This document shows positions 28,101-39,200 of a stretch of DNA of 64,000 nucleotides, piece after piece. The stretch's first letter is position 1, and each line of letters begins with the position of its first letter. Position numbers and translations under genes: made by a program. This DNA comes from Apostichopus japonicus (Eukaryota > Echinodermata > Holothuroidea > Aspidochirotida > Stichopodidae), in the NCBI RefSeq assembly GCF_037975245.1, contig NC_092561.1:19651508-19715507 (forward strand). The letters run 5' to 3'. The notes under the pieces were generated by a model. The model was not told the origin of the DNA. It was given only the letters and a program-made list of their open reading frames with translations, and made no database searches.

Positions 28101-30699
28101 AGTAAAGTACTGTAGGGAGACCAGTGAAATGGTCTGGCCATAAAATAAAACGGAGGCAACAGAAGGTCTATGTTACTCAAAACCTACAAACTGTAGAAAA
28201 AAACATACAGTACATAATGGCTCTCTGCTTTTGTATGAACCAAAGAGAATAAAAAGCACAGCCAAGAAACACATCATAATGACCAGCTACACATGCCAAT
28301 CCTTAACTTATTTTGAGTTTCATTTGCATGATAAAGGAAAACAATCTACTACAATATTAGAGTTTTTGCCATATTTCACTTCATTTCTCATTTCAAGCAC
28401 CCTCTTCCTTTAAAACCAGCAAAGCCCAGCCTTCAATCAAAACGCAGTTTACTGTACGATTCCTAATGGCCGCTAAAGGAGAGTGGCCACAAGAGGAGAG
28501 TAAAGTATGCTATGCAGCTTAGCTTTTTCCCATATGTGGTTTCTGCCCAAGATTTACAGTACATACAGTAAATCAAAATGAGAAACTTTCAAGCCAAAAT
28601 AGGGTTACTTTTGTGCTTACTTTTTCAATTATATATTACAAACTGCTTTTGGAGAAGGATGCTATGCCTCCATAGGTTGCCCAGGAAAGCCAAACAGGGA
28701 ATAATTAAGCCTTAAAAATTTGTATTAAAAAAATTGGAGAGCTGTTAACACACTAACTGCATTTTACATGAACATTTGTAAACGGATGGCACTTTTCTGA
28801 CATTGCATAATATTTTGCTAATTGGATGCAGTACGTGGATAAAGTATTCCCCGAAGCATTCACAAATTATATTAAATTTTAAGGTACTGCCTACTGTTTC
28901 TAGATAAGACTGTTGTTACAAAAAGGATTATCAACTTACTTGTAGAGTAAAGTTTTAGTTTGCTTACTGTACATGTATACTGTAATAACAGACCTGTCAA
29001 CCTGTTTGACCCCAAAATAGGGAGAATAAAAATTTTTCAGGGCCATTAAAAAGGGAGAATAAGGGGAATGAGGGAGGTTGGTAATTTTCAACTGAAATTA
29101 TATAAATACTCCTAAATAAATAGTCTACAGTACCGCTCATATATACAGTAACTAGACATGTGTACGCGCACAGGATCGTATAAAGACGTATAAACAGGTA
29201 CAATCGCGTATAAAATCGTTGACAAACAAATTGCCGCGTAGACACCTTGTATAATCCCTGTATGATTTTATACGCAGGTTATGCTATTGTGTTCAATGAA
29301 TTTAAGTCGCCGAAAGAATTAGTGAGATGTTTGAAACAGCCATTTCTTAAATCGTAGTTTAAGACGTGATATTCACCTACAGTAGCATCGAAGAGGACGC
29401 AGGTAAAGTGTGTGCCAGCATAGAACTTAACTGTTTTTTGTCGTATACAAGTAGCCTGCATGCGAACTGCACACATTTGGTACGCCGCATATACAAACAA
29501 GTAACAACTTGTGTTTATTAAACTTGTGCACCATGGCATATGCACAGTGCACGCCGTACTACTGTACTGTATTCAGGACTCGACCACGGCCAACGTACAA
29601 TAACGACATTGGGCGAAGTCTGAGAACTGACAAAGCAGCCTGATATTGGTTGAGAGTCCCGCAAGCACTGTGTCAGTTGTAACGTGTTTATAAACAGTCA
29701 ATCAATTTTTCTATTACACTTATTACGCGATAGGCATAGGACTAACTGTTGGCTATTTTCAGAAATTTCGCAAGTGATGAAACATTAAAAAACCGGGAGA
29801 ATAGAATATGAAACCGGGAGGCCAGGAGATTCGGGTAAAAACCGGGACTCTCCCGGTAAAACCGGGAGAGTTGACAGGTCTGTAATAATGAAGACAGGGA
29901 GGAAAATTTCTCATTCTTAACATATCGCACCTCTCTGAAAATGTCACCCCTAAACCCAACAACCATACTGCACTATTTGATGTACCACTCAGTGCCACTC
30001 TTTTCTCCCCTCCCTCCCTCTCCCCTCCCCTCCCTCCCTCTCCCCCGCCCCTCCCTGCACCTCTGTACACACCCTACACTAATGTTGACTTACTCGTATC
30101 TCTTCTACACTCCAGACTAGCCATAGATAACTGTACCTCATCCTGGACAATCTCTGTGTAAACTTTACCAGGTTCAAGGGTTAAACCTGAGGAAGCAAGT
30201 ACAAAAGTAAAAAGAGTAATGTTACTAATGTTAATGAGTAATAAAAACTTAAATATCAAATTCCACATAGCTGTTCGTTCTTCAAATTAACTGTAGATGA
30301 CACTCATTCATTCATCGCTTGTAGGCCTAGTAGTGTTAGCCTTAACTACAGTATTTACAGTCCCAGTACTGAATATTCAGAGCCCCCAGGGCAATCAATT
30401 TACATTGATATAATTCACATTTTCCTATATTGCTAAACCCAACAGAGGCTTTTTTTTACGGTTTGGTGGACCAAAGAGCTAGGCCCGAGGTATACTGCTG
30501 CTACTACTAGTAGTAGTAGCAGTGTTGTAGGCCTGGCCGCGTAATTCAAATAAACCGAATTAGCCTAGGCCTAGCCTAGGAGTAGGCATAGAGCTAGGTA
30601 GCACTAGTAGTAGGCATAGTACTGATTGATAGTTGTTGTAAACTCGACTTTGTATGAAAAGTATAGGTGAAGACCATTAAGTGACAAACCCCAAATCAT
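21736..30699 (-). CDS. Nucleoplasmin-like domain + two C2H2 zinc fingers, eight exons, about 579 aa
   Basis: Predicted nuclear chromatin or transcription factor. Exons: 30699-30690 (tentative), 30186-30094, 27630-27478, 26603-26499, 26162-25842, 25233-25111, 23674-23021, 22016-21736. Every intron is phase 1 and the frame stays open throughout. Residues 1 to about 95 form a nucleoplasmin-like (NPL) core: start MIWGLTLEPGKVYTEIV, then VQLSMASLECR, AEYLLCTLVNG, QQNLDLKI and the hallmark EKVAFSVQGASTVYLMGY, close to the NPL domain of FKBP39/46-type proteins. A long Ser-rich, acidic linker follows, with two SUMO-type sites (SVKAEQ, DVKEEP), then a basic RG-containing segment (GRYQLAPARGQRVKSRGLSS). 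The C-terminus has two C2H2 fingers (about 514-565): CEIC..HQVIH, linker TGLKPHK, CPMC..HLKNNH. The first exon has only 10 coding bases and a GTTTGT donor, so the start is the weakest part. The overall architecture is not one I know from animals. Confidence 0.8.
22612..22730. repeat. Dispersed short interspersed repeat (TTTCGATCCTAGCAGGAT family), copy 1
   Basis: From GTAAGTTGGCCTGATGTTTC through GATCCTAGCAGGATCATCTT to GACAGGTTAATGAGCATGGT. The same text occurs at about 36230-36352, and its core occurs at 46452-46528. It lies in the last intron of the NPL/zinc-finger gene. Confidence 0.8.
22740..22975. repeat. Long purine-rich (G/A) tract
   Basis: About 230 bp strongly biased to G and A on the plus strand (GAAGAAAGAAAGAAACC, GGGAGGGGGGGAGGGGAGGA), inside the last intron of the NPL/zinc-finger gene. 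Purine-only strands of this kind can form triplex or other non-B DNA; that is inference. Confidence 0.75.
23761..24119. mobile_element. piggyBac-like MITE (TTAA target), copy 1
   Basis: Begins TTAAAGGGTGTCACGACTCG and ends with the inverse, AAGTCTTCACACCCTTTAA, so the termini are inverted repeats bounded by TTAA. The body matches the copy at 44277-44640 (for example GACCTGAGATGTCCATCGCT, GACTGTACACTAGTGTCTAA, CACTTCTGTTACAC). It lies in the intron between exons 6 and 7 of the NPL/zinc-finger gene and has no transposase. Confidence 0.75.
25375..25563 (+). pseudogene. 3' end of a decayed non-LTR retrotransposon reverse transcriptase
   Basis: Plus-strand translation gives GHPHMRWIDNLTKW followed by MIEDGRCRNNINKCC and, near the stop, a short C-terminal tail. 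This is the usual C-terminus of LINE reverse transcriptases (GRPRxRWxDNIxKW...DRxxWR), with the final DRxxWR decayed. Antisense, within the intron between exons 5 and 6 of the NPL/zinc-finger gene. Confidence 0.6.
26699..27008. repeat. Minisatellite, 52-57-bp unit, about 6 copies
   Basis: Unit: CATACTGTAGTATAGGGAGT then ATTCATACTACTGCATACAC and TGTTAACAATGA. Later copies lack the short CTGTAG part, giving a 52-bp period. The unit contains AGTATnnATACT palindromes. It lies in the intron between exons 3 and 4 of the NPL/zinc-finger gene. Confidence 0.92.
27713..28034 (-). mobile_element. tRNA-derived SINE (family A), near full length
   Basis: Minus-strand reading starts GAGAGCGTGGTGGCCAATTG (A-box-like) and has a B box in GCTGGTTCGATTCCTGCC. 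It continues CCTTGGGCAAGATGCTTTAT, CCAGGGGTTAAATGGGTACC and AAAGCGCTTTGAGACCTATC, ending in GGGCTATATAAAAAGC. It lies in the intron between exons 2 and 3 of the NPL/zinc-finger gene. Related copies are at 2742-2985 (+) and about 39800-40068 (-). Confidence 0.85.
28989..29882. mobile_element. DNA transposon remnant with CAGACCTGTCAAC inverted ends
   Basis: Left end CAGACCTGTCAACCTGTTTG; the right end on the reverse strand reads CAGACCTGTCAACTCTCCCG. TAATAA is found directly outside both ends (28983-28988 and 29883-29888), compatible with a short target duplication. Sub-terminal GGGAGA/CCGGGAG motifs recur. About 894 bp with no recognisable transposase; superfamily not assigned. Confidence 0.7.
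30000..30062. repeat. CT-rich (CCCTCC) tract next to an exon donor
   Basis: Low-complexity C/T run (CCCTCCCTCCCTCTCCCC repeated) beginning about 30 bp inside the intron after exon 2 of the minus-strand NPL/zinc-finger gene, where it reads as a G/A-rich, G-run tract. Confidence 0.7.
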
Positions 30700-33166
30700 T
30701 GTTGTCTCAGCAATTGCAAGATAACAAGAACAAGATAACAGAAAATATCCGGAAACAGTAGCAAACGGTGTACTTTATATTTAAAAAAAATATATCTATA
30801 TATATAGGTATTGCGAGAGTGAAGTTTTAGACGCAGCAATTCTGGTCCTCGCAGGTGACCAATAACAAAAGCAAAATCTTGCAAATTTCATGTTTATCGT
30901 TACCAGATTCCCATTACTTGTGGCGGTCAAAACAATGCAAAGAATCAGCTCAATCAATCTCCCTGAAACGTATTGAACGCCGTACAGTCACAATCATAAG
31001 TAAGGCTGACACAGAAATCTGGTTCGGTTGCCGTATTAATTCACCTAGTAAGTTGTTTCAATTTAGAAGCATATTGATGGCTCAACAATTAGCATGCATA
31101 GCTTCTTAACAATATTATACTCTTTGTGTAAACACTGAGTGGATATATGTTCATTTATACAGTGTAGTTAATCATTCAGCGTTCAAACAAAGACCCTCAT
31201 ACAAGAAAAAATATGTGGCAGGCGTTGCAGACTAATTGGTGAAAAGAGGTAATTTACGACCAAGGCAGGTCGATTACGTAATCTCAAGAAACTTTTCCAG
31301 GATAGTGTGCTATAGTTGTGATCTATACAGCAGACCTTTAAATGTCTATGGGTTGAACGTTTTGCTGTAGTTCTGTCGTACTGTTACGAACTCAACTTTT
31401 GACCTAATTGCCAAATAATCCTACATGGAGTAACTCCGAAGTGATAAATATTACACATTTCTTGGAATTGATTTTTTAGATTTTCATTTTCACGATTTTC
31501 ACGTTAATTTCCTATACGATACTCAAATGCAGGCGACAAATGCAAAGCATCTCAAACGCGTGCTGGGGATCCAAACCATGGTTAACGCTCGTTTATTGAA
31601 AGTTTACCTTTAAAGAAACAAAGTGTTGACGCAAAATTGATAACACAATTAGCAAAAAGGACATAAGATTTCGGTCCGTGGTATGGAAACTGTGTGTATA
31701 AATCAATCAACGTGAAAACATAACGTTTGTCAGAAAATTATGGATACCATACAATTATGTGAGAAATGGAAACGTACAAGTGCATACAATTATAGTTTTA
31801 AATTTTGAAACTTTTGGCCAATACTTGCATTTCAAGCCTACCATTATTTTTGGGGGGCCAAAATACTGCAGTCAGTTCTTACGATTAGTGTACAATGCGA
31901 AGACCTATAAGTGTATGATTACCATGTACTAGCATAACATATATATATATATATATACTTATATGAACATGTCACTCTTTCAGTACAGCGGATACAAGTG
32001 GTCCACTCACGCATTTAGGCCTAGACAGTGGCTTGCACCGGATTTGAGGGCTGGGGGGGGGGGATTCAAAGTTCCCACGACTGATTATGTTTGAAGGCTG
32101 AACTTTTGTGGAAGAGCCAGAGACAGATGAATGATTTTTCTATATAATATAATTTTTTAATTTTTTCTCTAACTTTTTATTTGGGGGGGGGGCGGGTCTT
32201 TCAACTATAATTATCTTTGGGGGGTTTTCTCGTAAATTATAGATATTTTAGAGTCAGCTCACCTTTATGAAAAAAAAAAAAACAATATGTAGCTTTGGTT
32301 TTAGAATAGTTTTAGACCATTGTAGTTATCTTCAAATCACTCAGCCTTTATTTATGCCATTGCTGTAATTGTTTAATTCTTTCTACAACTCTTTTTTTTG
32401 AGGGGGGGGGGGGGGTCTTTACAAATTTTCTTGGAGTTTTTATTGCGACTCACACGAGCGGATCATGCATGGTGTGGCGTGCGGGCCGGTGGTTCGGTTT
32501 TCAACGTTACATACACAAAATCGACATTATAGTTGTAAGTACAACCTTGCGTTTAATACTACTTTCAAATCTAATTTTTAGTCTACATAGAAACTTCATA
32601 ATTCACCATTTTACTTCCCTACATTGGGGTCGGCTTCGACGGCCCATTGCAGGGCCACACCCCGGCCTGCTACCTGTATATCAAATATTGGATTCTTCCT
32701 TTACGCATTGACCCGCACTGTGATCAAGCCTATAGCTATATATCTATGGTTTTCTTTTGAGTTCGAATCAGATATACACAGGGATATTTTCGCCTAAACT
32801 TAAACCAAACCTCACATTTGTGTTGTTCGAAAGACTTTATCTGCAGGATAGTGATTACCATCAGATCATGCATGGATATTGCTAGTCATGCACTGCTCTG
32901 CACTGCGCTGTGATAGGATATTTACCAGGCTAAAGAGTGAACTGAAAAGCAAAAGTACACGTAACATATGTAAGCCACCGCGTTGCTGTGACGTCAGCGA
33001 AATGGCGAACGATTGTCGGAACTTACCGAAAGTTACAAACCATCGTCAATTTTAGCGAATATATTAGTCAAACAATAACATCGTCATTCGTATTATTAAC
33101 CTTGGAGATATTTAATATCTCTTGTAACCATTCGGAAAGGTCTAGTTGCTCTAAGTTTCATTCAAG
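30700..33166. other. Intergenic interval between the divergent NPL/zinc-finger and DEAF1 genes
   Basis: About 2.5 kb with no supportable gene. It holds three long G runs (about 32044-32055, 32183-32192 and 32402-32415) that recur in a similar T-rich context, and a TA run at 31939-31955. The right end contains the DEAF1 promoter motifs listed separately. Promoters of both flanking genes should lie here. Confidence 0.5.
32989..33007 (+). promoter_or_regulatory. Consensus CRE and YY1-like motif upstream of DEAF1
   Basis: A perfect palindromic CRE (TGACGTCA, 32989-32996) is followed by GCGAAATGGCG, close to the YY1 core AAnATGGCG. They sit about 170 bp before the DEAF1 start codon, the expected position for core-promoter elements. 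TTCG half-sites, the motif vertebrate DEAF1 binds, occur at about 33088 and 33131 in the likely 5' untranslated region. Confidence 0.45.
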
Positions 33167-36100
33167 ATGGAAAATCAAGACGATTCTGTCGTGACTGTAG
33201 GCATAGCCGATATGACCGAAGACTTACCGACGGGGGACGAGGTCACTTTGTCAACAAATACGACCATAACATCTGTCGCTCAAGTTTTTACGGCTACTCC
33301 TTCTTCGATTCTAACATCTGACGCATTAAATGTCCAGGTTCAAGATGCTCTGAAATCTCCAAAAATTATCGCAGTTGTACAACAAGGACTTGTGGAGGGT
33401 TTGAAATCACCTACTGTACCAACCTCCTCATCAGCGGCTGGCAAAAAGCAATACACATGGGACGAAACGTCGAATTTGGAAGTTCTTCCAATTCGATGCA
33501 GAAACATACCGGCTGAACTGTACAAATCAAAATTAGGATCTGGTACGAGAAAGATTGCGTTCTGGTCAATATTCTGAAAATTCAGTCCGTCCTTTTTCCC
33601 CCCATTAGAAAATTTATTGTTTATTTGATGTCAATGTAAAGATGTTACCAAATTGACACAGAAATTACAGTAAATCACAGTATGTTACTGTTACTAACTG
33701 TTAGGCTAACACTGCAAGTACTGTATAGGCTATAGAACTTGTACTGTAGGCCTAAGTTAACATTGCCTAGTCCAGCAGGCCAAGTGATACTGTTAGTGTT
33801 ACACAAAAAAGTTCACATAGCACATCGTAATTATAGTTGAACCTAGCATTAAGATTAGCCTAACTGTAATATGTTCCCTTCAGTACTGCTTCTAACATTT
33901 TAGATTGAAATTAACACATTTAAATTAGAGGTGAGAACAGAGATATACAGTAAGGCTAAGCTGAACATTAATGTGCAACACCCAGTAGGCCATATATCTA
34001 ATTTAGTGTATAATTGAGGTTTTAAGCTATCCTTAACAAGTAGCCTTTAAAGGATTTCCTGTTGTCAAACAATGCATATGTGGAACATCTTTTGAAGAGA
34101 AATATTCCACACTGTTTTGGAAAACATGATTTCAATATCTTGCCCCTAACTTGAGATATGTTAGAGCTGATTGTAACCTATTTTGACTGGCTAAATCTTA
34201 TTTAAACTATGCCAAGATATTGGATCTCAGTAGATAAGCTTTGATTTTATCTTGGCAAATGCTCTTCAAAGCTTTATTTTGGCTATCATTATCTGCTTGT
34301 TGATTTATCCTTGAAACCTGATACATTTGCAATTTTTGCTTCTTAGTTCTCAGTAATTATTTCAAACACTTAAGTTATATGCCTATCAATTTTGCTGAAT
34401 GTTACTTTCTTTTTCCCATATTAAATATTTTGTTGAATATGAGTAATAAGCATTTATATGTTTGAAAAAGTTACAGCCTTTTAGCAGAATTTCACGTAAC
34501 AAACATGTCAAGGATCAAACAACATGAACCAAGACATTGAATGATCTGTTTGATTTTGCCCCTCAGGTGGAAAAGGAAGATGTATCAAGTATCAAGATCA
34601 TTGGTACACGCCCTCAGAGTTTGAAGCACTTTGCGGAAGAGGTAACAGCAAGGACTGGAAAAGAAGTATACGGTATGGAGGGCGGACTTTAAATGCCTTG
34701 TTTGAGGAATGTATGCTGACGCCTCACGCCGCATCATGTACCTGTTCTTCCTGTTGTGATGATGATTCAATGGTAAGTAAACAGTGACACTTGCTAAAGA
34801 TAAGACAATGTTTCCCATCAGTGAATGTCAGCACTATTTGCTGCAGAACTCAGTTTTGGTGAATGACAGAAGCAGAACTGCTGTACTTTTAATCAGTGCC
34901 ATGGTGAAACCATGGAGCTCCTAGAAGGGTGGTTATGCAATGTCTGCTATATCAAATAGGTACTTTATGCTACAGTAGTAATGGTATAACCCATCCCCCT
35001 CTCCCCCTTCCCCTAAGGTGTCACTGAAGAAGACATTTCGTGGTGCTGAAGACTCACCTAACAATTAAGGAAATTCGCAGTAAGATGCTGCTGTGTTGCT
35101 TGGTTCAATAGTTTGCAGGGAACAAAGTTGCAAAATAATAAATGCAAAATGAATAAATAGTTATATTGCAAACTGTGGTAGTTTTCAATGTCACAGAAAT
35201 CAGCTGGTGTGGGGGATGAGGGGGTTTCTACATTTGTTATTTTTTTTAAATAAAAAACGATATATGCAATTGTCACTCTTTCCTCACTGCAGTCCGGTCC
35301 AGTTAGGTTGTTTGTTCCTTACAAACGGAAGCGGCGATCACCGAGCAATATCGGACCTGCTGTGAAGAAGTCGGCCAAAGAAATGAAAGACAGTTAGTAC
35401 CAAGTTAAACATTCAGATGCATTTTGGGTTGCATTAGTCACAATGGACTGTAAAATACTTTGACGGATAAAAGTCACACCTGAAAGCATTTTATATTAAC
35501 CATATTTCTTCAAAAATAGCACCAGGGACAAAGTCACTGTACAGCAATGAATTACAAAATGCAGGTTGATGTGTTAGTAAAAATCTTCTTTGGATCTGAC
35601 AACTCTAAACTATCATTATTAAAGGTATGCTGTATTGGCCCCAAATATGCTAGATATTCAAATATGGTCATTTTGGTCAAAATTCTTAAACTGTTTCTAT
35701 TACAACCTTTGAGGAAATTTGCCTCACTGGGACATTCAGTCATCTTGTGTGTTCCTTAAAAATGTCTGAGAACAATTTGGAGAGTGAAGACCTCCAGGAA
35801 GGTACTTTTTGAAAACTTCTAGCAATTATGGTGTGCTATAATTTTGGGGCCTATACTGACTACCTTTAAAGTAGACCTTAGGATTAATAAGGTAGCTTAA
35901 TGTTATTATGTACTTAACTTTCTGTATGGTGTTGCACCTGATGCTATAAAATAATTTCATCCTTTGTTTTACCATAATTAATAAATATTGTTCAAATCTT
36001 TGTTTGTTTCAATAGGTCCATCACCTGTTAATGATGCCTCAGTTTCAGATGGCCCTTCATTGGGGTTAGAGGAACAGCTAGGAGATGTACTATCCAAGGC

Positions 36101-38410
36101 CTCGTTGGACCTGGACCAGCAACACTGGTGGCCCTTAGAAGAAGTAAGTGGTCTGATCAGTCACATTCCATAATTACCCTCTTGGTTAATTTTTCAGATG
36201 GGAACAGTTTAGCGTTCAAAATTTTTGTGTGTAAAAGTAAGTTGGCTTGACGTTTCGATCCTAGCAGGAACTTCTTCAAAGTCCAAATGACAAGTAACAG
36301 TAACAGAAGGGACAAAAACACTCACAAAATACAGACAGGTTAATGAGCATGGTGTCCTACTAACATGATATTATCATTGCAACATCACACACAGTACAGG
36401 TTACACATCTAGGGCACTGTCTAATCTCACAACGCTGACAATTTTCTGACTGCTGCTATTAAACCACAAAAGGTTTCCTCAAAAATTGATTTAAAAACTT
36501 TGGCAGACTATGGGGAACTAGCAAGGTTTAGAACGATTAAACAGAGAATGTTGTCTTCTGCTACAGATGATCAACAGTGTTATCCATCAGGCCACCCAGT
36601 TAAAGTCAATGATACAGCAGGCCAAGGCACAGTTTCTAACCTCCAAGGCTGCCGCTCAGGCACAAGCCAAACTTCAAGCCGAAGTCGAGAAGAAAGAGGT
36701 ACGTACGTTATCGCATGTTCACAGTTAGCTAAAGAGTAGTCTTAATATCTTGTAGGTCCAAAACCAAAGGCAAATTTCTAGTTCTAGTAACTGTGTCTGT
36801 TGCTTCAGTGCTAGATTTTGAGATATTCAGATTGAAGATTAGACTGAATGTCTGTAATGCTCCTTCAAGGTTTAATGATGTCTAATTGTCAATGTTTTAT
36901 AATTTCTAATAACTCAGTCCAAATCTCGTTCGTTAAACTTGCATTAAGAAAAAAGTGATACCCTTGGATAGCATTCAAGACACGTTTTCCTTTTTGGTTT
37001 CCCAAAAAGGAAAACTATGTAGTCACTCTTACCGACTTTGCAAAATTGTGAGGGGGACTGCGGTTTGCAAAGTAGGCAATGATTATAAAAGGATATCAAA
37101 GCCGGTAATTACTATTACGGTTAGGTTTGTCCAACACAGCTGCATACAGAAATGTCGTACTCAAAGCCAAAGTGAATTTATCGAGTCACAAATCCCAAGT
37201 CTATGTATGCTTAGTTCTTCATTACCGCCCTTACTACCTTTCGGGAAACATTTCATACTGTAGTTCTGTTTAAGTTTTGTGGTGCAAAGTTCTGAGGAAA
37301 TAGCATAGTAGTGTTTGTTGATCTATGTATTCCAGCCACAGTCAATCAATGAGTCTCATATTTTTGAAGAGTAATTTCTTAAAAAGTAAAAGTGATATGG
37401 AAGTCTGATATGGACTGATTGCAATTTAGTTTTCTTTGATGGTGTATACTTACTTATACGGTATCAACCGTTACCTGGTGGCTAAAGTCATCCTTTAGAC
37501 AACAATGCTGTCCTGGTTTGCTCTAATGTCTGTTACTACGATGTAAGCTTCATAAAACAAATGATTTCCTGCTATAAGGGCCATTGGGTGGGCTTCGCTG
37601 TTATAGGGCAAACTTAGAGGGTGGATATGCAGCGATATCTAACTAGGCCTGAGATAACGTGACTGAAACTCCAATCTTTCACTTTGATGTTATGACAGGC
37701 TATTGCTCGTGCCCGGATGGAAGCACAGATCCAGTTGTCGAGGGCCCTGATAGAGGCCAAGACTGACAAGGATAATGCAGTGGCGGACGCCATAGCCCAA
37801 GCCACAGCAGATAAACTAGATGGAGTACAACACAACCCAGACACTGGCATCATTAAGGTAATTATGAGATATGTTTGAAAATATTACAGTCAACATATTT
37901 TATGATTAATTTTTTTTTTTTTAGGGTTAATTTGATTTTGTAAGGTGAAGCCTTTTGTTTCACCCATCTCCGCTCAATGTGTAGTCAATTAGTTATATGT
38001 ATTATGTTTCCTGACTAGCAACTTCCGACAAGCAGAACTGAAAATGCTTGAAGCAAACAGAAAGCATTTTGTTGATGGTACCAACTTTGATATTTTGCTT
38101 AGCCTTTATTGCCCATTGTTTTTTCTTGAGCATTCAAACTCAATGAAATGCCTTTACAGCTGGAAAGTTTGGAGCAGTATTGAAATTGTTGTCATATCTA
38201 ATCCTATTCCTTTCTGTTTTTTCGTTGATTCAGTCATGTCAGAATTGTAGCCGTGAAGCGTCCATGGAGTGTACAGACTGTCACCAAGTGAGTTACTGCA
38301 GTCCCTTCTGTCAGCGAAAAGACTGGCCGGACCACCAGAATAACTGTTGCTCAGAAGATGAGCAGACGGTTTCTGTGACAATTGTGACCACCGATGTTGG
38401 CAAGGTTTAA
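33167..38410 (+). CDS. DEAF1: DEAF1 transcription factor (SAND + MYND), seven exons, about 425 aa
   Basis: Nuclear DNA-binding regulator. Exons: 33167-33542, 34567-34772, 35293-35392, 36016-36143, 36567-36698, 37699-37857, 38234-38410; all GT-AG and in frame. Residues about 106-190 are the SAND domain: [20 protein letters not shown], then [20 protein letters not shown], the DNA-contacting [17 protein letters not shown], and [18 protein letters not shown] basic nuclear localisation motif PYKRKRRSP follows in exon 3. A helical, Gln/Ala-rich segment ([26 protein letters not shown]) corresponds to the coiled-coil/NES region of DEAF1. The C-terminus has a MYND zinc finger starting [20 protein letters not shown] (residues 369 on), with all C/H ligands present. 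It is shorter than human DEAF1 (565 aa), mainly in the N-terminal and linker regions. The last residues (TTDVGKV, stop) lie in the first unit of a minisatellite. Confidence 0.94.
36230..36352. repeat. Dispersed TTTCGATCCTAGCAGGA repeat, copy 2
   Basis: GTAAGTTGGCTTGACGTTTC, GATCCTAGCAGGAACTTCTT through AGACAGGTTAATGAGCATGG. Close match to 22612-22730. It lies in the intron between exons 4 and 5 of DEAF1. Confidence 0.8.
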
Positions 38411-39200
38411 CCGTGGTTCCTATATAGCATTGCCCTATCAAGGCCTTGTATTGTACACAGCTTTCATGATGATTGGGACTAATGCCGATGTTAGCAAGGT
38501 TTAACCGTGGTTCCTTTAAAGCATTGCCCTATCAAGGCCTTGTATTGTACACTGTTTCCATGATGATTGGGACTAATGCTGATGTTAGCAAGGGTTAACC
38601 GTGGTTCCTATATAGCATTGCCTATGATGGCCTTTTATTGTACAGATTCCATGATGATTGGGACTAATGCCGATGTTAGCAATGTTTAACCGTGGTTCCT
38701 ATAAAGCATTGCCTATCAAGGCCTTGTATTGTACACAGTTTCCATGATGATTGGGACTAATGCCTATGTTAGCAAGGTTTAACCGTGGTTCCTATATAGC
38801 ATTGCCTATCAAGGCCTTGTATTGTACACAGTTTCCATGATGATTGGGACTAATGCCGATATTAGCAAGGTTTAACCGTGGTTCCTATATAGCATTGCCT
38901 ATCAAGGCCTTGTATTGTTCACAGTTTCCATGATGATTGGGACTAATGCCGATGTTAGCAAGGTTTAACTGTGGTTCCTATAAAGCATTGCCTATCAAGG
39001 CCTTGTATTGTACAGTTTCCTTGATGATTGGGACTAATGCCGATGTTAGCAAGGTTTAACCGTGGTTCCTATATAGCATTGCCCTATCAAGGCCTTGTAT
39101 TGTACACAGTTTCCATGATGATTGGGACTAATACCTATGTTAGCAAGATTTAACCGTGGTTCCTATATAGCATTGCCTATCAAAGCCTAGTATCGTGCAG
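38391..39200. repeat. Minisatellite, ~93-bp unit, about 9 copies, overlapping the DEAF1 stop
   Basis: Unit contains GCCGATGTTAGCAAGGTTTA, ACCGTGGTTCCTATATAGCA, TTGCCTATCAAGGCCTTGTA and TTGTACACAGTTTCCATGAT. The TTTAACCGTGG core recurs at about 38408, 38502, 38596, 38687, 38780, 38873, 38966, 39057 and 39151. The first unit carries the last codons and TAA stop of DEAF1, so the rest of the array should be 3' untranslated or downstream DNA. Confidence 0.95.

Noticed and set aside
36500-36739. Open frame overlapping DEAF1 exon 5 in another frame
   Set aside because: The correct frame from the acceptor at 36567 matches the DEAF1 helical region and keeps phase with exons 4 and 6.
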